The notes beneath the pieces were generated by a model. That model was given only the letters and a program-made list of their open reading frames with translations. It was not told where the DNA came from and searched no databases. Below are positions 28,107 to 36,356 of a stretch of 64,000 nucleotides of DNA, one piece after another. The position numbers were made by a program, and so were the translations under genes. The stretch spans positions 1 to 64,000 of the forward strand of contig JBCBTD010000016.1 of NCBI GenBank assembly GCA_039818825.1. Reading direction: 5' to 3'. This stretch comes from JBCBTD01 sp039818825 (lineage in GTDB: Bacteria; Pseudomonadota; Alphaproteobacteria; Geminicoccales; Geminicoccaceae). Within the stretch, counting starts at the first letter, position 1; every line of letters starts with the position of its first letter.

Positions 28107-28457
28107 ATGGGCCGTTTGACGACACACGTACTGGACACCGCTCGCGGCCGCCCGGCCGTCGGCTTGGACGTGCGCCTGACGAGGCTGTCGCCGCAGCGGG
28201 AAGATCTGCGGGCCGACGCGACCAACGCCGACGGCCGCCTCGACCAGCCGCTGCTGGAGGGCGAAGAGCTGCTGGTCGGCGTCTACGAGCTGGTGTTCGA
28301 GACCGGTGCGTTCCATCGCCGAGCGGGTTTCGACGTCGCCGACCCGGCGTTCCTGGAAGAGGTGGTGCTGCGCTTCGGCGTCGCCGATACCGATGCCCAC
28401 TACCACGTCCCGCTGCTCCTCTCGCCCTGGAGCTATGCGACCTACCGCGGTAGCTGA
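28107..28457 (+). CDS. uraH: 5-hydroxyisourate hydrolase
   Basis: A 116-aa transthyretin-like hydrolase acting before UraD. It has the N-terminal LTTHVLDTARGRPAVGLDV (active-site His), the internal LRADATNADGRLDQPLL and the C-terminal family signature HYHVPLLLSPWSYATYRGS. The ATG at 28107 follows AGCGGGG. It overlaps xdhA by 23 bp and heads uraH-xdhA-xdhB-xdhC-guaD. The urate oxidase that makes its substrate is not in the window. Confidence 0.95.
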   Translation: MGRLTTHVLDTARGRPAVGLDVRLTRLSPQREDLRADATNADGRLDQPLLEGEELLVGVYELVFETGAFHRRAGFDVADPAFLEEVVLRFGVADTDAHYHVPLLLSPWSYATYRGS

Positions 28458-29886
28458 CGCGGTGATCCGGTTCGTGTTGAACGGCGAGGAGGTGACGGTG
28501 GCCGACGCGCCGCCGGCAACCATGCTCTTGCCCTGGTTGCGCGAGCGGGCTGGTCTGACCGGCACCAAGGAGGGTTGCGCCGAGGGCGACTGCGGCGCCT
28601 GCACCGTGGCGCTCGGCGAGGTCATCGGCACGCACCTGCGCTGGCGGGCGGTGAACGCCTGCATCCTGTTCCTCGGAGCGGTGCACGGCAAAGCGCTGCT
28701 CACGGTCGAAGGCGTCGCCGAGCCCGACGGCACCCTGCACCCCGTGCAGCGAGCGTTGGTCGAGCAGCACGGCTCGCAGTGCGGCTTCTGCACCCCCGGC
28801 TTCGTCATGACGTTGTTCACCCACTGGTGGCGCCGCGGCTCGACCGATCGCGACAGCCTCGACGAGCTCCTTGCCGGCAACCTCTGTCGCTGCACCGGTT
28901 ATCGGCCGATCGTGGAGGCCGCGCGGGTCATGGCGTCACTACCGGGCGGCGACCGCCACCGGGCCGAGGAGCCGGCGTTGGTCGCCCGGCTGCGCGCGAT
29001 CGGCGCGCCGCTTGCGGGCGGGTTCGTCGCACCACACCAGCTCGACGCCCTGGCCGAGCACCTGGCGGCCCACCCGGACGCGCTCCTCGTGGCCGGTGCG
29101 ACCGATGCGGGCTTGTGGGTCACCAAAGAGCTGCAGCTCTTCGACCACGTGGTGAGCCTGATGGACGTCGCCGAGCTACGGCGGATCGACGTCCAGGACG
29201 ACACCTTGTGGGTGGGCGCCGCTGCCACCTATACGGACCTGCTGCCGGCCGCCGACGCCCACTGGCCTGCCTTCGGCCGCATGCTGCGGCGGCTGGGCTC
29301 CGAACTCATCCGCAATTCGGGCACGCTCGGCGGCAATCTCGGCAGCGCCTCTCCCATCGGCGATGCGTTGCCGGTCCTCCTCGCCCTCGATGCGACCTTG
29401 ACGCTGCGCCACGGCGGCGAACGGCGCACCGTCGGCATCGACGACTTCTTTCTCGACTACAAACGCACGGCATTGCGGCCCGGCGAGTTCGTCGAGCGGA
29501 TCGGCTTGCCACTCCGCCCGGTCGCATTGCACGTCGAGAAGATCGCCAAGCGCTTCGATCAGGACATCAGCGCGGTGCTGCTGGCGACGGCACTGCGCCA
29601 CGACGGCGAGATCATCAGCGCCGCGCGGATCGGCGTGGGCGGCATGGCGGCAACGCCCAAGCGCGCCCTTGCGGCCGAAGCCGCACTCGTCGGCACGTCG
29701 CTGGAGGATTCGAGCTTCAACCGAGCCGCCTCTGCCCTGACCGCGGAGTTCCAGCCGTTGACCGACATGCGCGCCAGCGCAGCCTACCGGTTGGAGGCGG
29801 CCGCCGCGTGTCTGGTCAAGGCCGGCCGCGCTGCCATGGGACGGCCGCTCGAACTGCCCGTGACACCTCTGGAGGCCCCGGCTTGA
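28435..29886 (+). CDS. xdhA: xanthine dehydrogenase small subunit (FeS and FAD)
   Basis: A 483-aa subunit carrying two [2Fe-2S] clusters and FAD. The first cluster cysteines are at 48, 53, 56 and 76 (GCAEGDCGACTV, NACILF); the second are in SQCGFCTPGFVM and GNLCRCTGYRP. The FAD domain (about 190-480) has LVAGATDAGLWVTK, RNSGTLGGNLGSASPIGD and DISAVLLATAL. The ATG at 28435 overlaps uraH; a GTG nine codons later is an alternative. The stop overlaps xdhB as TTGA. Confidence 0.95.
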   Translation: MRPTAVADAVIRFVLNGEEVTVADAPPATMLLPWLRERAGLTGTKEGCAEGDCGACTVALGEVIGTHLRWRAVNACILFLGAVHGKALLTVEGVAEPDGTLHPVQRALVEQHGSQCGFCTPGFVMTLFTHWWRRGSTDRDSLDELLAGNLCRCTGYRPIVEAARVMASLPGGDRHRAEEPALVARLRAIGAPLAGGFVAPHQLDALAEHLAAHPDALLVAGATDAGLWVTKELQLFDHVVSLMDVAELRRIDVQDDTLWVGAAATYTDLLPAADAHWPAFGRMLRRLGSELIRNSGTLGGNLGSASPIGDALPVLLALDATLTLRHGGERRTVGIDDFFLDYKRTALRPGEFVERIGLPLRPVALHVEKIAKRFDQDISAVLLATALRHDGEIISAARIGVGGMAATPKRALAAEAALVGTSLEDSSFNRAASALTAEFQPLTDMRASAAYRLEAAAACLVKAGRAAMGRPLELPVTPLEAPA

Positions 29887-32177
29887 GCCGCGCTGGCGCC
29901 GCGCGCGCCCACGACAGTGCGGTCAAACACGTGACCGGTGCTGCGCGTTACGTAGACGACGTGCCGGAAGCAAAGGGGCTGCTGCACGCCGCGATCGGGC
30001 TCAGCACCTGCGCCGCCGGGACGATCACGACCATGGACCTGGAATCGGTGCGGACAGCGCCGGGCGTGCGGGCCGTCGTCGCTGCCGCCGACGTGCCGGG
30101 CGTCAACGACATCGGCCCGGTGTTCCACGACGAGCCGGTGTTCGCCGCCGAAAGGGTCGACTACTGGGGGCAGGCACTCTTTGCGGTCGCCGCCGACACG
30201 ATGGACGAGGCGCGGCGGGCGGCCCGCCTCGGCCGCGTCGACGTCGTGCCGGAGCCGCCCATCCTGACGGTGCGGGATGCGCTCGCCCGCGAGAGCTTCG
30301 TGCTGCCGCCGCACACCATGCGCCGTGGCGACGCGCCGGACGCGCTGGCCCGGGCCCCGCGGCGGCTGCTCTGCGAGATCGAGATGGGCGGTCAGGACCA
30401 CTTTTATCTGGAGGGCCAAATCGCCATGGCCCTGCCGGGTGAGGACGGGGCGCTCACGGTCTACAGCTCGACCCAGCACCCGACGGAAGTCCAGCACAAG
30501 GTCGCCGAAGTGCTGGCGCTGCCGGCTGCCGCAATCACGGTCGAAGTGCGGCGCATGGGCGGCGGATTCGGCGGCAAGGAAACCCAGGGCAACATCGTCG
30601 CCGTCGCTGCGTGCCTGCTGGCCCGACGGACGGGCCGCCCGGTCAAGCTACGTCTCGACCGCGACACCGACATGGAGCTGACGGGCAAACGCCACGACTT
30701 CTGGAACCGCTACGAGGTCGGCTTCGACGACACCGGGCGCATCCTCGCCCTCGACGCCGAGCTCGCCGCGCGCTGCGGGCTGTCGGCGGACCTGTCTGCG
30801 GCGATCTGCGATCGGGCGATGTGCCACACCGACAACGCCTACTACCTGCCGGCGGCGCGCATCCACTCGCACCGCTGCCGGACCCACACCGTCTCCAACA
30901 CGGCGTTTCGCGGCTTCGGCGGTCCGCAAGGGATGCTCGGCGCGGAGCTGTACGTCGACGAGGTCGCCCGCGAGCTCGGGCTCGACCCGCTCGATGTCCG
31001 CAAGCGCAACCTCTACGGCGGCCCCGGCCGCGACGTGACGCCGTACCACATGACCATCGAGGACAACGTCCTGCCGGAGCTCGTCGACGAGCTGGAAACG
31101 AGCTGCCGCTACCGCACGCGCCGGCGAGCGATCGATGCCTGGAACGCGGCAGAGCCGTACGCCAAGCGTGGCATCGCGCTGACGCCGGTCAAGTTCGGCA
31201 TCTCTTTCACGGTCACCCACCTGAACCAGGCCGGGGCCTTGCTGCACGTCTACCAGGACGGCTCGATCCACTTGAACCACGGCGGCACCGAGATGGGCCA
31301 GGGGCTGTTCACCAAAGTGGCGCAGATCGTCGCCGAGGTGTTCGACGTCCCGGTCGACTGGGTGCGCTTGACCCCGACCAACACCGGGAAGGTGCCCAAT
31401 ACCTCGCCGACCGCGGCCTCCTCCGGGACCGACCTCAACGGCATGGCCGCCCGGCAGGCCGCGTTGACGTTGAGGGAGCGGCTCGCCGCGTTCGTCGCCG
31501 ATCTCCACCAGGCCGACGCCGCCGAGGTCACCTTCCGCGACGGCGAGCTCCTGGTCCGCGGCAACCGCCTCAGCTTCGCCGAGGCGGCCAGGCGCGCCTA
31601 TCGCGCCCGAGTCCAGCTCTCGTCGACCGGTTTCTACAAGACGCCCAAGATCCACTACGATCGCGAAGCCGGACGCGGCCGGCCGTTCTTCTACTTCGCC
31701 TACGGGGTGGCGTGCGCCGAGGTGGTGGTCGACACGCTCACCGGCGAGCATCGGACGACGCGCGTCGACATCCTGCACGACGTCGGTCGTTCCCTGAACC
31801 CGGCCATCGATCGCGGCCAGATCGAAGGCGGCTTCGTCCAAGGGATGGGGTGGTTGACCGCCGAGGAGCTGTGGTGGAACGACCAGGGTCGGCTGATGAC
31901 CCACGCGCCGGCCACCTACAAGATCCCCACCGCGCGGGACGTGCCGGAGGCCTTCGACGTCCGCTTGTGGGAGCGCGGCCGGAACGTGGAGGAGACGATC
32001 CACCGCTCGAAGGCGGTCGGCGAGCCGCCACTGATGCTGGCCATCAGCGTCTTCATGGCGCTGCGCGATGCGATCGCCGCGGTCCGGCCGGGGCCCGGCG
32101 CCCGGCCGCGCCTCGATGCACCGGCGACGCCCGAACGCGTCCTCGGCAGCATCAACGAGCTGCGAGCACGGCCATGA
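29883..32177 (+). CDS. xdhB: xanthine dehydrogenase large subunit (molybdenum)
   Basis: A 764-aa molybdopterin subunit that hydroxylates hypoxanthine and xanthine to urate. Motifs are VTGAARYVDD, the Moco-binding GGGFGGKETQ, FRGFGGPQGM, GGTEMGQGLFTK, TAASSGTDLNG and the catalytic glutamate in SKAVGEPPLML near the end. The start is a TTG overlapping the xdhA stop (TTGA); the longer open frame upstream is a shadow of xdhA. It overlaps xdhC by 4 nt. Length is normal for the bacterial XdhB. moaD and moaE at 61.8-62.6 kb supply cofactor synthesis. Confidence 0.96.
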   Translation: MSRAGAARAHDSAVKHVTGAARYVDDVPEAKGLLHAAIGLSTCAAGTITTMDLESVRTAPGVRAVVAAADVPGVNDIGPVFHDEPVFAAERVDYWGQALFAVAADTMDEARRAARLGRVDVVPEPPILTVRDALARESFVLPPHTMRRGDAPDALARAPRRLLCEIEMGGQDHFYLEGQIAMALPGEDGALTVYSSTQHPTEVQHKVAEVLALPAAAITVEVRRMGGGFGGKETQGNIVAVAACLLARRTGRPVKLRLDRDTDMELTGKRHDFWNRYEVGFDDTGRILALDAELAARCGLSADLSAAICDRAMCHTDNAYYLPAARIHSHRCRTHTVSNTAFRGFGGPQGMLGAELYVDEVARELGLDPLDVRKRNLYGGPGRDVTPYHMTIEDNVLPELVDELETSCRYRTRRRAIDAWNAAEPYAKRGIALTPVKFGISFTVTHLNQAGALLHVYQDGSIHLNHGGTEMGQGLFTKVAQIVAEVFDVPVDWVRLTPTNTGKVPNTSPTAASSGTDLNGMAARQAALTLRERLAAFVADLHQADAAEVTFRDGELLVRGNRLSFAEAARRAYRARVQLSSTGFYKTPKIHYDREAGRGRPFFYFAYGVACAEVVVDTLTGEHRTTRVDILHDVGRSLNPAIDRGQIEGGFVQGMGWLTAEELWWNDQGRLMTHAPATYKIPTARDVPEAFDVRLWERGRNVEETIHRSKAVGEPPLMLAISVFMALRDAIAAVRPGPGARPRLDAPATPERVLGSINELRARP

Positions 32178-33085
32178 GCCTGGCATCCTGGCTCACCTCC
32201 CTCACCGAGCCGGCGGTACTGGTGACGGTGATCGAGAGCAAGGGCTCGGTGCCGCGAGGCGTTGGGACGAAGATGCTCGTCACAGCGTCCGGGCAGCAGG
32301 GCTCGATCGGCGGCGGCGAACTGGAATGGCGCACCGTCGCCGCGGCACGGCGGCTGGTCGGCGCCCACGGCGGCGACACGCTGGCCTTCCCCTTGGGCCC
32401 GGAACTCGGGCAGTGCTGCGGCGGCTTTGCGCGGGTCGCGCTGACGCCTTTGCACCCGGTGGCGGCCACCCACGAAGTCGGTCGGGCGCTCGGCGAAGGC
32501 GCCCGGACGTTCGTGCAGAACCCGACGGACGGCAGGATCGAAGCGCTCACCGATCGGAGCGACGCGTCCACCATCGTGCAGCGCGCCGATGGTGCCCTGA
32601 TCGAGGCCGTGCCACCGCCAATGGCACCGGTCTGGCTCTTCGGGGCGGGCCATGTCGGCCGGGCCCTGGTCGACGTGCTGGCACGCTTGCCGGAGCAAAT
32701 GGTCGTCTGGATCGACGAGCGGCCCGAGGTTTGGCCGACGGACCTGCCGGAGGCGATCCGGCCGTTGCCCGCCGCGGTGCCGGAGGCGGTCGTCGCCCAC
32801 GCGCCCGCCGGGGCGGACGTCCTGGTCATGACCCACAGCCATGCCCGCGATCTGGCCGTGGTCGCCGCCGCGCTCGACCGTGACGATCTCGGCTTCGTCG
32901 GCCTGATCGGCTCGCGGACCAAGCGGGCGCGGTTCGAGCGACGGCTCCTGAGCCTCGGCCACGACGATGCCGGCCTCGCCAGGCTGACCTGTCCGATCGG
33001 CTTGCCGTCGATCCGCGGCAAGGCGCCCGAGATCATCGCCATCGCCGTGGCGGCCCAACTGCTGGAGCGACGAGCCGATGGATGA
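32174..33085 (+). CDS. xdhC: xanthine dehydrogenase accessory protein XdhC
   Basis: A 303-aa chaperone that binds and inserts the sulfurated molybdenum cofactor into XdhB. The N-terminal XdhC_CoxI domain shows VTVIESKGSVPRGVGTKMLV, SIGGGELEW and LGQCCGGFARV; the C-terminal Rossmann domain has VWLFGAGHVGRALV, MTHSHARDL, GLIGSRTKRARF and PIGLPSIRGKAPEIIAIAV. ATGA overlap with xdhB and an 8-bp overlap with the deaminase show tight coupling. Confidence 0.95.
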   Translation: MSLASWLTSLTEPAVLVTVIESKGSVPRGVGTKMLVTASGQQGSIGGGELEWRTVAAARRLVGAHGGDTLAFPLGPELGQCCGGFARVALTPLHPVAATHEVGRALGEGARTFVQNPTDGRIEALTDRSDASTIVQRADGALIEAVPPPMAPVWLFGAGHVGRALVDVLARLPEQMVVWIDERPEVWPTDLPEAIRPLPAAVPEAVVAHAPAGADVLVMTHSHARDLAVVAAALDRDDLGFVGLIGSRTKRARFERRLLSLGHDDAGLARLTCPIGLPSIRGKAPEIIAIAVAAQLLERRADG

Positions 33086-33545
33086 CACGAGTTTCCTGGA
33101 GCTGGCGGTGGCGCTCGCCGTGGACAACGTGGCGACGGGTGGCGGGCCGTTCGGCGCGCTGGTGACCAAGGATGGCCGGGTGGTCGGGAAAGGGGCGAAC
33201 CGGGTGACCGCCGACCTCGACCCGACGGCGCACGCCGAGGTCAACGCCATCCGTGCCGCGTGCCGAGCGCTCGGTAGCTTCGGCCTGCAAGGGGCCGTGC
33301 TCTACACCAGTTGCGAGCCCTGCCCGATGTGTCTGGCGGCGGCGCATTGGGCGCGGGTCGAACGGATCGTCTTCGCCGCCGACCGCTTCGATGCCGCCGC
33401 CGCGGACTTCGACGACGCGGTCCTCTACGACGAGCTGACCCTGCCCTTGGACCAGCGGCGGACGCCGATCCACCATCTGGCGCTGGCGACCCGACTCCGG
33501 CCGTTCGACACGTGGCGCGCCCAGGCGGCGCGTACGCACTATTGA
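33078..33545 (+). CDS. guaD: guanine deaminase (CDA-fold nucleobase deaminase)
   Basis: A 155-aa zinc deaminase with HAEVNAI (zinc His and catalytic Glu) and TSCEPCPMC (two zinc cysteines). Length and the GGGPFGALVTKDG start match Bacillus-type GuaD rather than tRNA adenosine deaminase TadA. As the last gene of the xanthine dehydrogenase operon it would convert guanine to xanthine, the XdhAB substrate. Its ATG lies inside the xdhC end. The GuaD assignment over other nucleobase deaminases rests on operon context. Confidence 0.88.
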   Translation: MDDTSFLELAVALAVDNVATGGGPFGALVTKDGRVVGKGANRVTADLDPTAHAEVNAIRAACRALGSFGLQGAVLYTSCEPCPMCLAAAHWARVERIVFAADRFDAAAADFDDAVLYDELTLPLDQRRTPIHHLALATRLRPFDTWRAQAARTHY

Positions 33546-33984
33546 GTCCGCCAAGCCCGGCCCGCTCGCTGCCACGCTCCGGTAGCGCAACGTCCGAGGG
33601 CAACTGCGGCTGTGGACGGGGAACGGGCATCCTTGGGGACATCCGATGGGTCCGCTCTCGGAGGCGTAACGACCCTTGCCGTTGGTGACGCTCCCGGCAG
33701 AAACGCGCCACGAAGAGGCATCGTTGATGGCCGAATCGTCAAGATATGTCGCGACGACACAGCTTCGAGCAAAGACGACAATACCGCCCTGGCCGGGAGG
33801 GTGTGACCCTTGGAACCGATTCACCGGCAATACGGGACACCTACTTCGAGAACTTCGGTGACTCTGAGTAGCTCACTCGGTGAGATCCTATTCTTTGGGC
33901 GGTGCTGTGCCGGCGACGAGAGCTGAATGCGCGAAGGTCGACGAGTGGCCAATCTTCGGGAATGGTTGCTGCACCCAAAAGTAC
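33546..33984. other. intergenic region, left side of the low-GC island
   Basis: This 439-bp stretch separates guaD from the convergent 609-aa gene. Base composition shifts from GC-rich to more balanced toward the right. Short open frames on both strands (for example 33612-33806 plus and 33539-33830 minus) show no recognisable motif or ribosome site. No terminator with a T-run, tRNA or transposase remnant was seen. It may be decayed sequence at an island boundary. Confidence 0.5.
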
Positions 33985-35814
33985 TTAGTGTCCGTCGCTA
34001 GCTAGCCGTTCGCTCGCAGCGTTTACGTCTATGGTCGGCTTTAGGTCCGTATGCGCCGCCGCGGCCCTTCGCTCGTCCGTACCCGCCGTTTCCCGAAGCG
34101 CTCGCATGATAGCGCCAGCATCGGCTTTGGCCGCTACAGCTTTCAGGCGGGCTATTACTCCTGCAGCAAGCCCAACACTGTAAGATGCACCTTTTCCAAA
34201 CGCGAGAGTGCCATTGCTCTGCACTTCAGGTATAGCTGTGCCCGGTAGCCACAAAACACTAGGCGCCGACTTCGCGAAGTCCGCCGCGCGTCCGGAGCGG
34301 TCTACGGACGATACGATCATAAACTTCCCAGATTCACCCGACAACACGGGAAGATTCATCAAGTTAGCGCCCTCCCGATTGTTTGCGAGAGGTAAAACGA
34401 CCACTGATCCAGCGTCAACTGCATCGCTTAGGAGTCTCATTACTGCGTCAGGAAAAACGCCAATCTTTCTTCCTGCATAAGGAACGCAGAGTACATCAGG
34501 CTCTTCCTCAACTAGGGCCTCAAGATTGTTGACCAACGCATCTGTGTCGTCACTCCCGCGCATAGCTGCCACTTTAATTTGCGCTGCACTACCCGCAACC
34601 AACTGCACCATACGAGCGACATTGCCTGCATGCCGATCCTGCTCATGGAATTGCTCTTCACTACTGAATTGACTACCAACGCGCTCCACGTTTTCTAGAG
34701 AGAATAGCACCGACGGAGGCAATCCGCCCGCTACAGCTACTGAGATAACCGGACCGGAAGCCTCGTTCGGACGATCAATGTTCATCATCTCAAGGAGATT
34801 CGCCTCGGCTTCATTAAGAATTTCCTCTTGGTATTCGCTCAGATCGATCGTTGTTACGACGTCAATAACAGCCTGAATGGAATCGATAGCCGTTTGGTCG
34901 GGGCTCTCAAACGCACTCTTGGCATCTCGCGCACGCTCGAAGGAGCGCCGCGCAGCCTCGAAATTCAGTCCGCGCAAGTATGCACTGCCAGCGAGTAGGT
35001 GTAAGTTGCCCCACCTCGGAACTATCCGAGAAAGCTTCTCCGCGTCTTTCCCGATCTCCAGCCAGGGAGAGCTTTCATCACGTCTACCGGCGCGCTCGCG
35101 CTTCTGCTGTGCGACAAACGCCTCAACCACTTGAATGAATTTACCGAACTCAGCTTCCGTGAATGCGCTGACCTCTGGCGCGTCGCGCACAATCTCGCGC
35201 CTCCAGAGGTGGAAATTGATTGCATCGATCACTGCTGCTTCGCTCGTACCGCTAACCTTGAGCACCGTTGGAGGCTCGCCAACACCGTCGAAGTTGGCGC
35301 TAACAATCGATGATTCTTCGGATTTCTGAACGAGTATCGAGATGATCCGCTCGTCGTGAATTTTTCTATAAATCCAGCGAAGCCATGGTCCGGCATCAAT
35401 TCCAGACAGATTTAGCTCAATATTTGTATCATTAAATAAATGAACAGGGAGATTTGTTTCATTTAGTTGTTCGCGTACAGTTGCAAGCACTCTAGGCGCT
35501 ACGAAATGATTGAAGGTTACGTTGTTGTCTTCCATATCAGGTGACGGCATCGATGAGATGTCCGAAAAATCAAAATTTAGTGTAGAGTTACTTAACGTAT
35601 GCTTTGTGTTTTCCAATTTAGACTGCAACATAGCAGCCAATTTGCTGCCAATTTCGTTATCTTTGATCTCATAGCTAGCGAATGTGATTGGTGCGATTAG
35701 GTCCGGCGGGCGTTGTGACCACCATCCGCCGACGCGATCGAGAACACGCGCAGCATTCGTCAAAGCAATAGCGATAACGACGACAGCGGTAGTGACGTCA
35801 AGAATTATCCACAT
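33985..35814 (-). CDS. membrane-anchored protein with TPR-like segment and degenerate subtilisin (S8)-like domain
   Basis: A 609-aa protein of unknown function in visibly lower-GC DNA. Residues 3-20 form a membrane helix. Residues 40-240 are an unassigned domain (PITFASYEIKDNEIGSKLA). Residues 265-300 look like a TPR hairpin (NLHLLAGSAYLRGLNFEAAR). Residues 355-565 follow the subtilase order: ISVAVAGG where VAVIDTG is expected, DRHAGNVARMV for HGTHVAG (H395), VVVLPLANN for VAAAGN (N479), IVSSVDRSGRAADFAKSAPSVLWLPGT for the SNYG...APG segment, and GKGASYSVGLAAGV for GTSMAAPHVAG (S544). The catalytic aspartate position appears to be glycine (G363), so activity is doubtful. AGAAAGAG precedes the ATG. 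No similar neighbour explains it; likely horizontally acquired. Confidence 0.7.
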   Translation of the reverse strand: MWIILDVTTAVVVIAIALTNAARVLDRVGGWWSQRPPDLIAPITFASYEIKDNEIGSKLAAMLQSKLENTKHTLSNSTLNFDFSDISSMPSPDMEDNNVTFNHFVAPRVLATVREQLNETNLPVHLFNDTNIELNLSGIDAGPWLRWIYRKIHDERIISILVQKSEESSIVSANFDGVGEPPTVLKVSGTSEAAVIDAINFHLWRREIVRDAPEVSAFTEAEFGKFIQVVEAFVAQQKRERAGRRDESSPWLEIGKDAEKLSRIVPRWGNLHLLAGSAYLRGLNFEAARRSFERARDAKSAFESPDQTAIDSIQAVIDVVTTIDLSEYQEEILNEAEANLLEMMNIDRPNEASGPVISVAVAGGLPPSVLFSLENVERVGSQFSSEEQFHEQDRHAGNVARMVQLVAGSAAQIKVAAMRGSDDTDALVNNLEALVEEEPDVLCVPYAGRKIGVFPDAVMRLLSDAVDAGSVVVLPLANNREGANLMNLPVLSGESGKFMIVSSVDRSGRAADFAKSAPSVLWLPGTAIPEVQSNGTLAFGKGASYSVGLAAGVIARLKAVAAKADAGAIMRALRETAGTDERRAAAAHTDLKPTIDVNAASERLASDGH

Positions 35815-35826
35815 CGCTCTTTCTGC

Positions 35827-35919
35827 TTACATGTATTTGCGAAGCGCAAAACAGAAGCTGAATGAAAGCACCAAAGCACCAACATACTCAGGCACAACGC
35901 TCAACGATGGTATTTGCAC
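35827..35919 (-). CDS. possible 30-aa single-helix membrane peptide
   Basis: A short frame from a GTG at 35919 ends 12 nt before the 609-aa gene on the same strand. It encodes MQIPSLSVVPEYVGA followed by a hydrophobic stretch LVLSFSFCFALRKYM, resembling one membrane helix with a positive tail. Spacing would allow translational coupling. There is no convincing Shine-Dalgarno, and a frame this short can arise by chance, so it is offered only as a candidate. Confidence 0.2.
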   Translation of the reverse strand: MQIPSLSVVPEYVGALVLSFSFCFALRKYM

Positions 35920-35941
35920 ATCGAGAGTGTCCCGAACCGCT

Positions 35942-35953
35942 GAGGTTAACCTC
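35942..35953. promoter_or_regulatory. 12-bp perfect palindrome upstream of the 609-aa gene
   Basis: GAGGTTAACCTC is its own reverse complement and lies about 130 bp upstream of the 609-aa start. Such a site could be an operator for a dimeric regulator. No regulator gene is adjacent and no promoter boxes were assigned, so this is only a visible symmetry. Confidence 0.3.
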
Positions 35954-36356
35954 GGAGGTGATGCACATGCTCGTCTACGGCAGGTTCCTTGGCGACCATG
36001 ACTAAAGTCGATCCAACACACGCCGTCTCTCAGACGCACGCTGTGCGGCGTGAGCGGCTCAATAGAGTATGTTGGAATCACATGCCGCAGGTGCATAGAT
36101 TTTGGCTTCCTTCGTTCGGTACGAAGCATGATCGATGCGCATCGCCGTGTTCCTGGTCGTCGGTGTCGATCGCGGTTGGGCATGGCTACGGCTTGTTCGA
36201 AGGTCGGCTTCGGGCGCTTCCCTCGCTCTAGCCATCGTGCCCCGCGTGTCCGCTATGGGGAGCCCAACGGTCGACCCGGCTCTTGAGCGTTTGGTCGGTT
36301 CAAGGCCGACCCCAGCAATGCACCCGGGCCCTGCGGAGGAGCGCCTACTGATGGCT

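Larger units (their letters stand above)
35815..36356. other. intergenic region, right side of the low-GC island
   Basis: This 542-bp stretch lies between the 609-aa gene and the panE-like gene on the same strand. The part near 35815-36120 is lower in GC and presumably holds the promoter of the 609-aa gene; from about 36130 the composition returns to GC-rich. Apart from the small-peptide candidate and the palindrome described separately, I see no gene, tRNA or terminator. A 6-bp-stem hairpin at 36293-36311 lacks a T-run. Confidence 0.5.

Noticed and set aside
28575..29882. N-terminal extension of the xanthine dehydrogenase large subunit
   Set aside because: The open frame runs through xdhA in another phase and translates to Arg-rich noise; the TTG at 29883 overlapping the xdhA stop fits the family start.
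36293..36311. GGTCGG-TTCAAGG-CCGACC as a tRNA T-arm or att site
   Set aside because: No matching acceptor strand or anticodon arm lies upstream at tRNA spacing; it is only a 6-bp-stem hairpin without a T-run.
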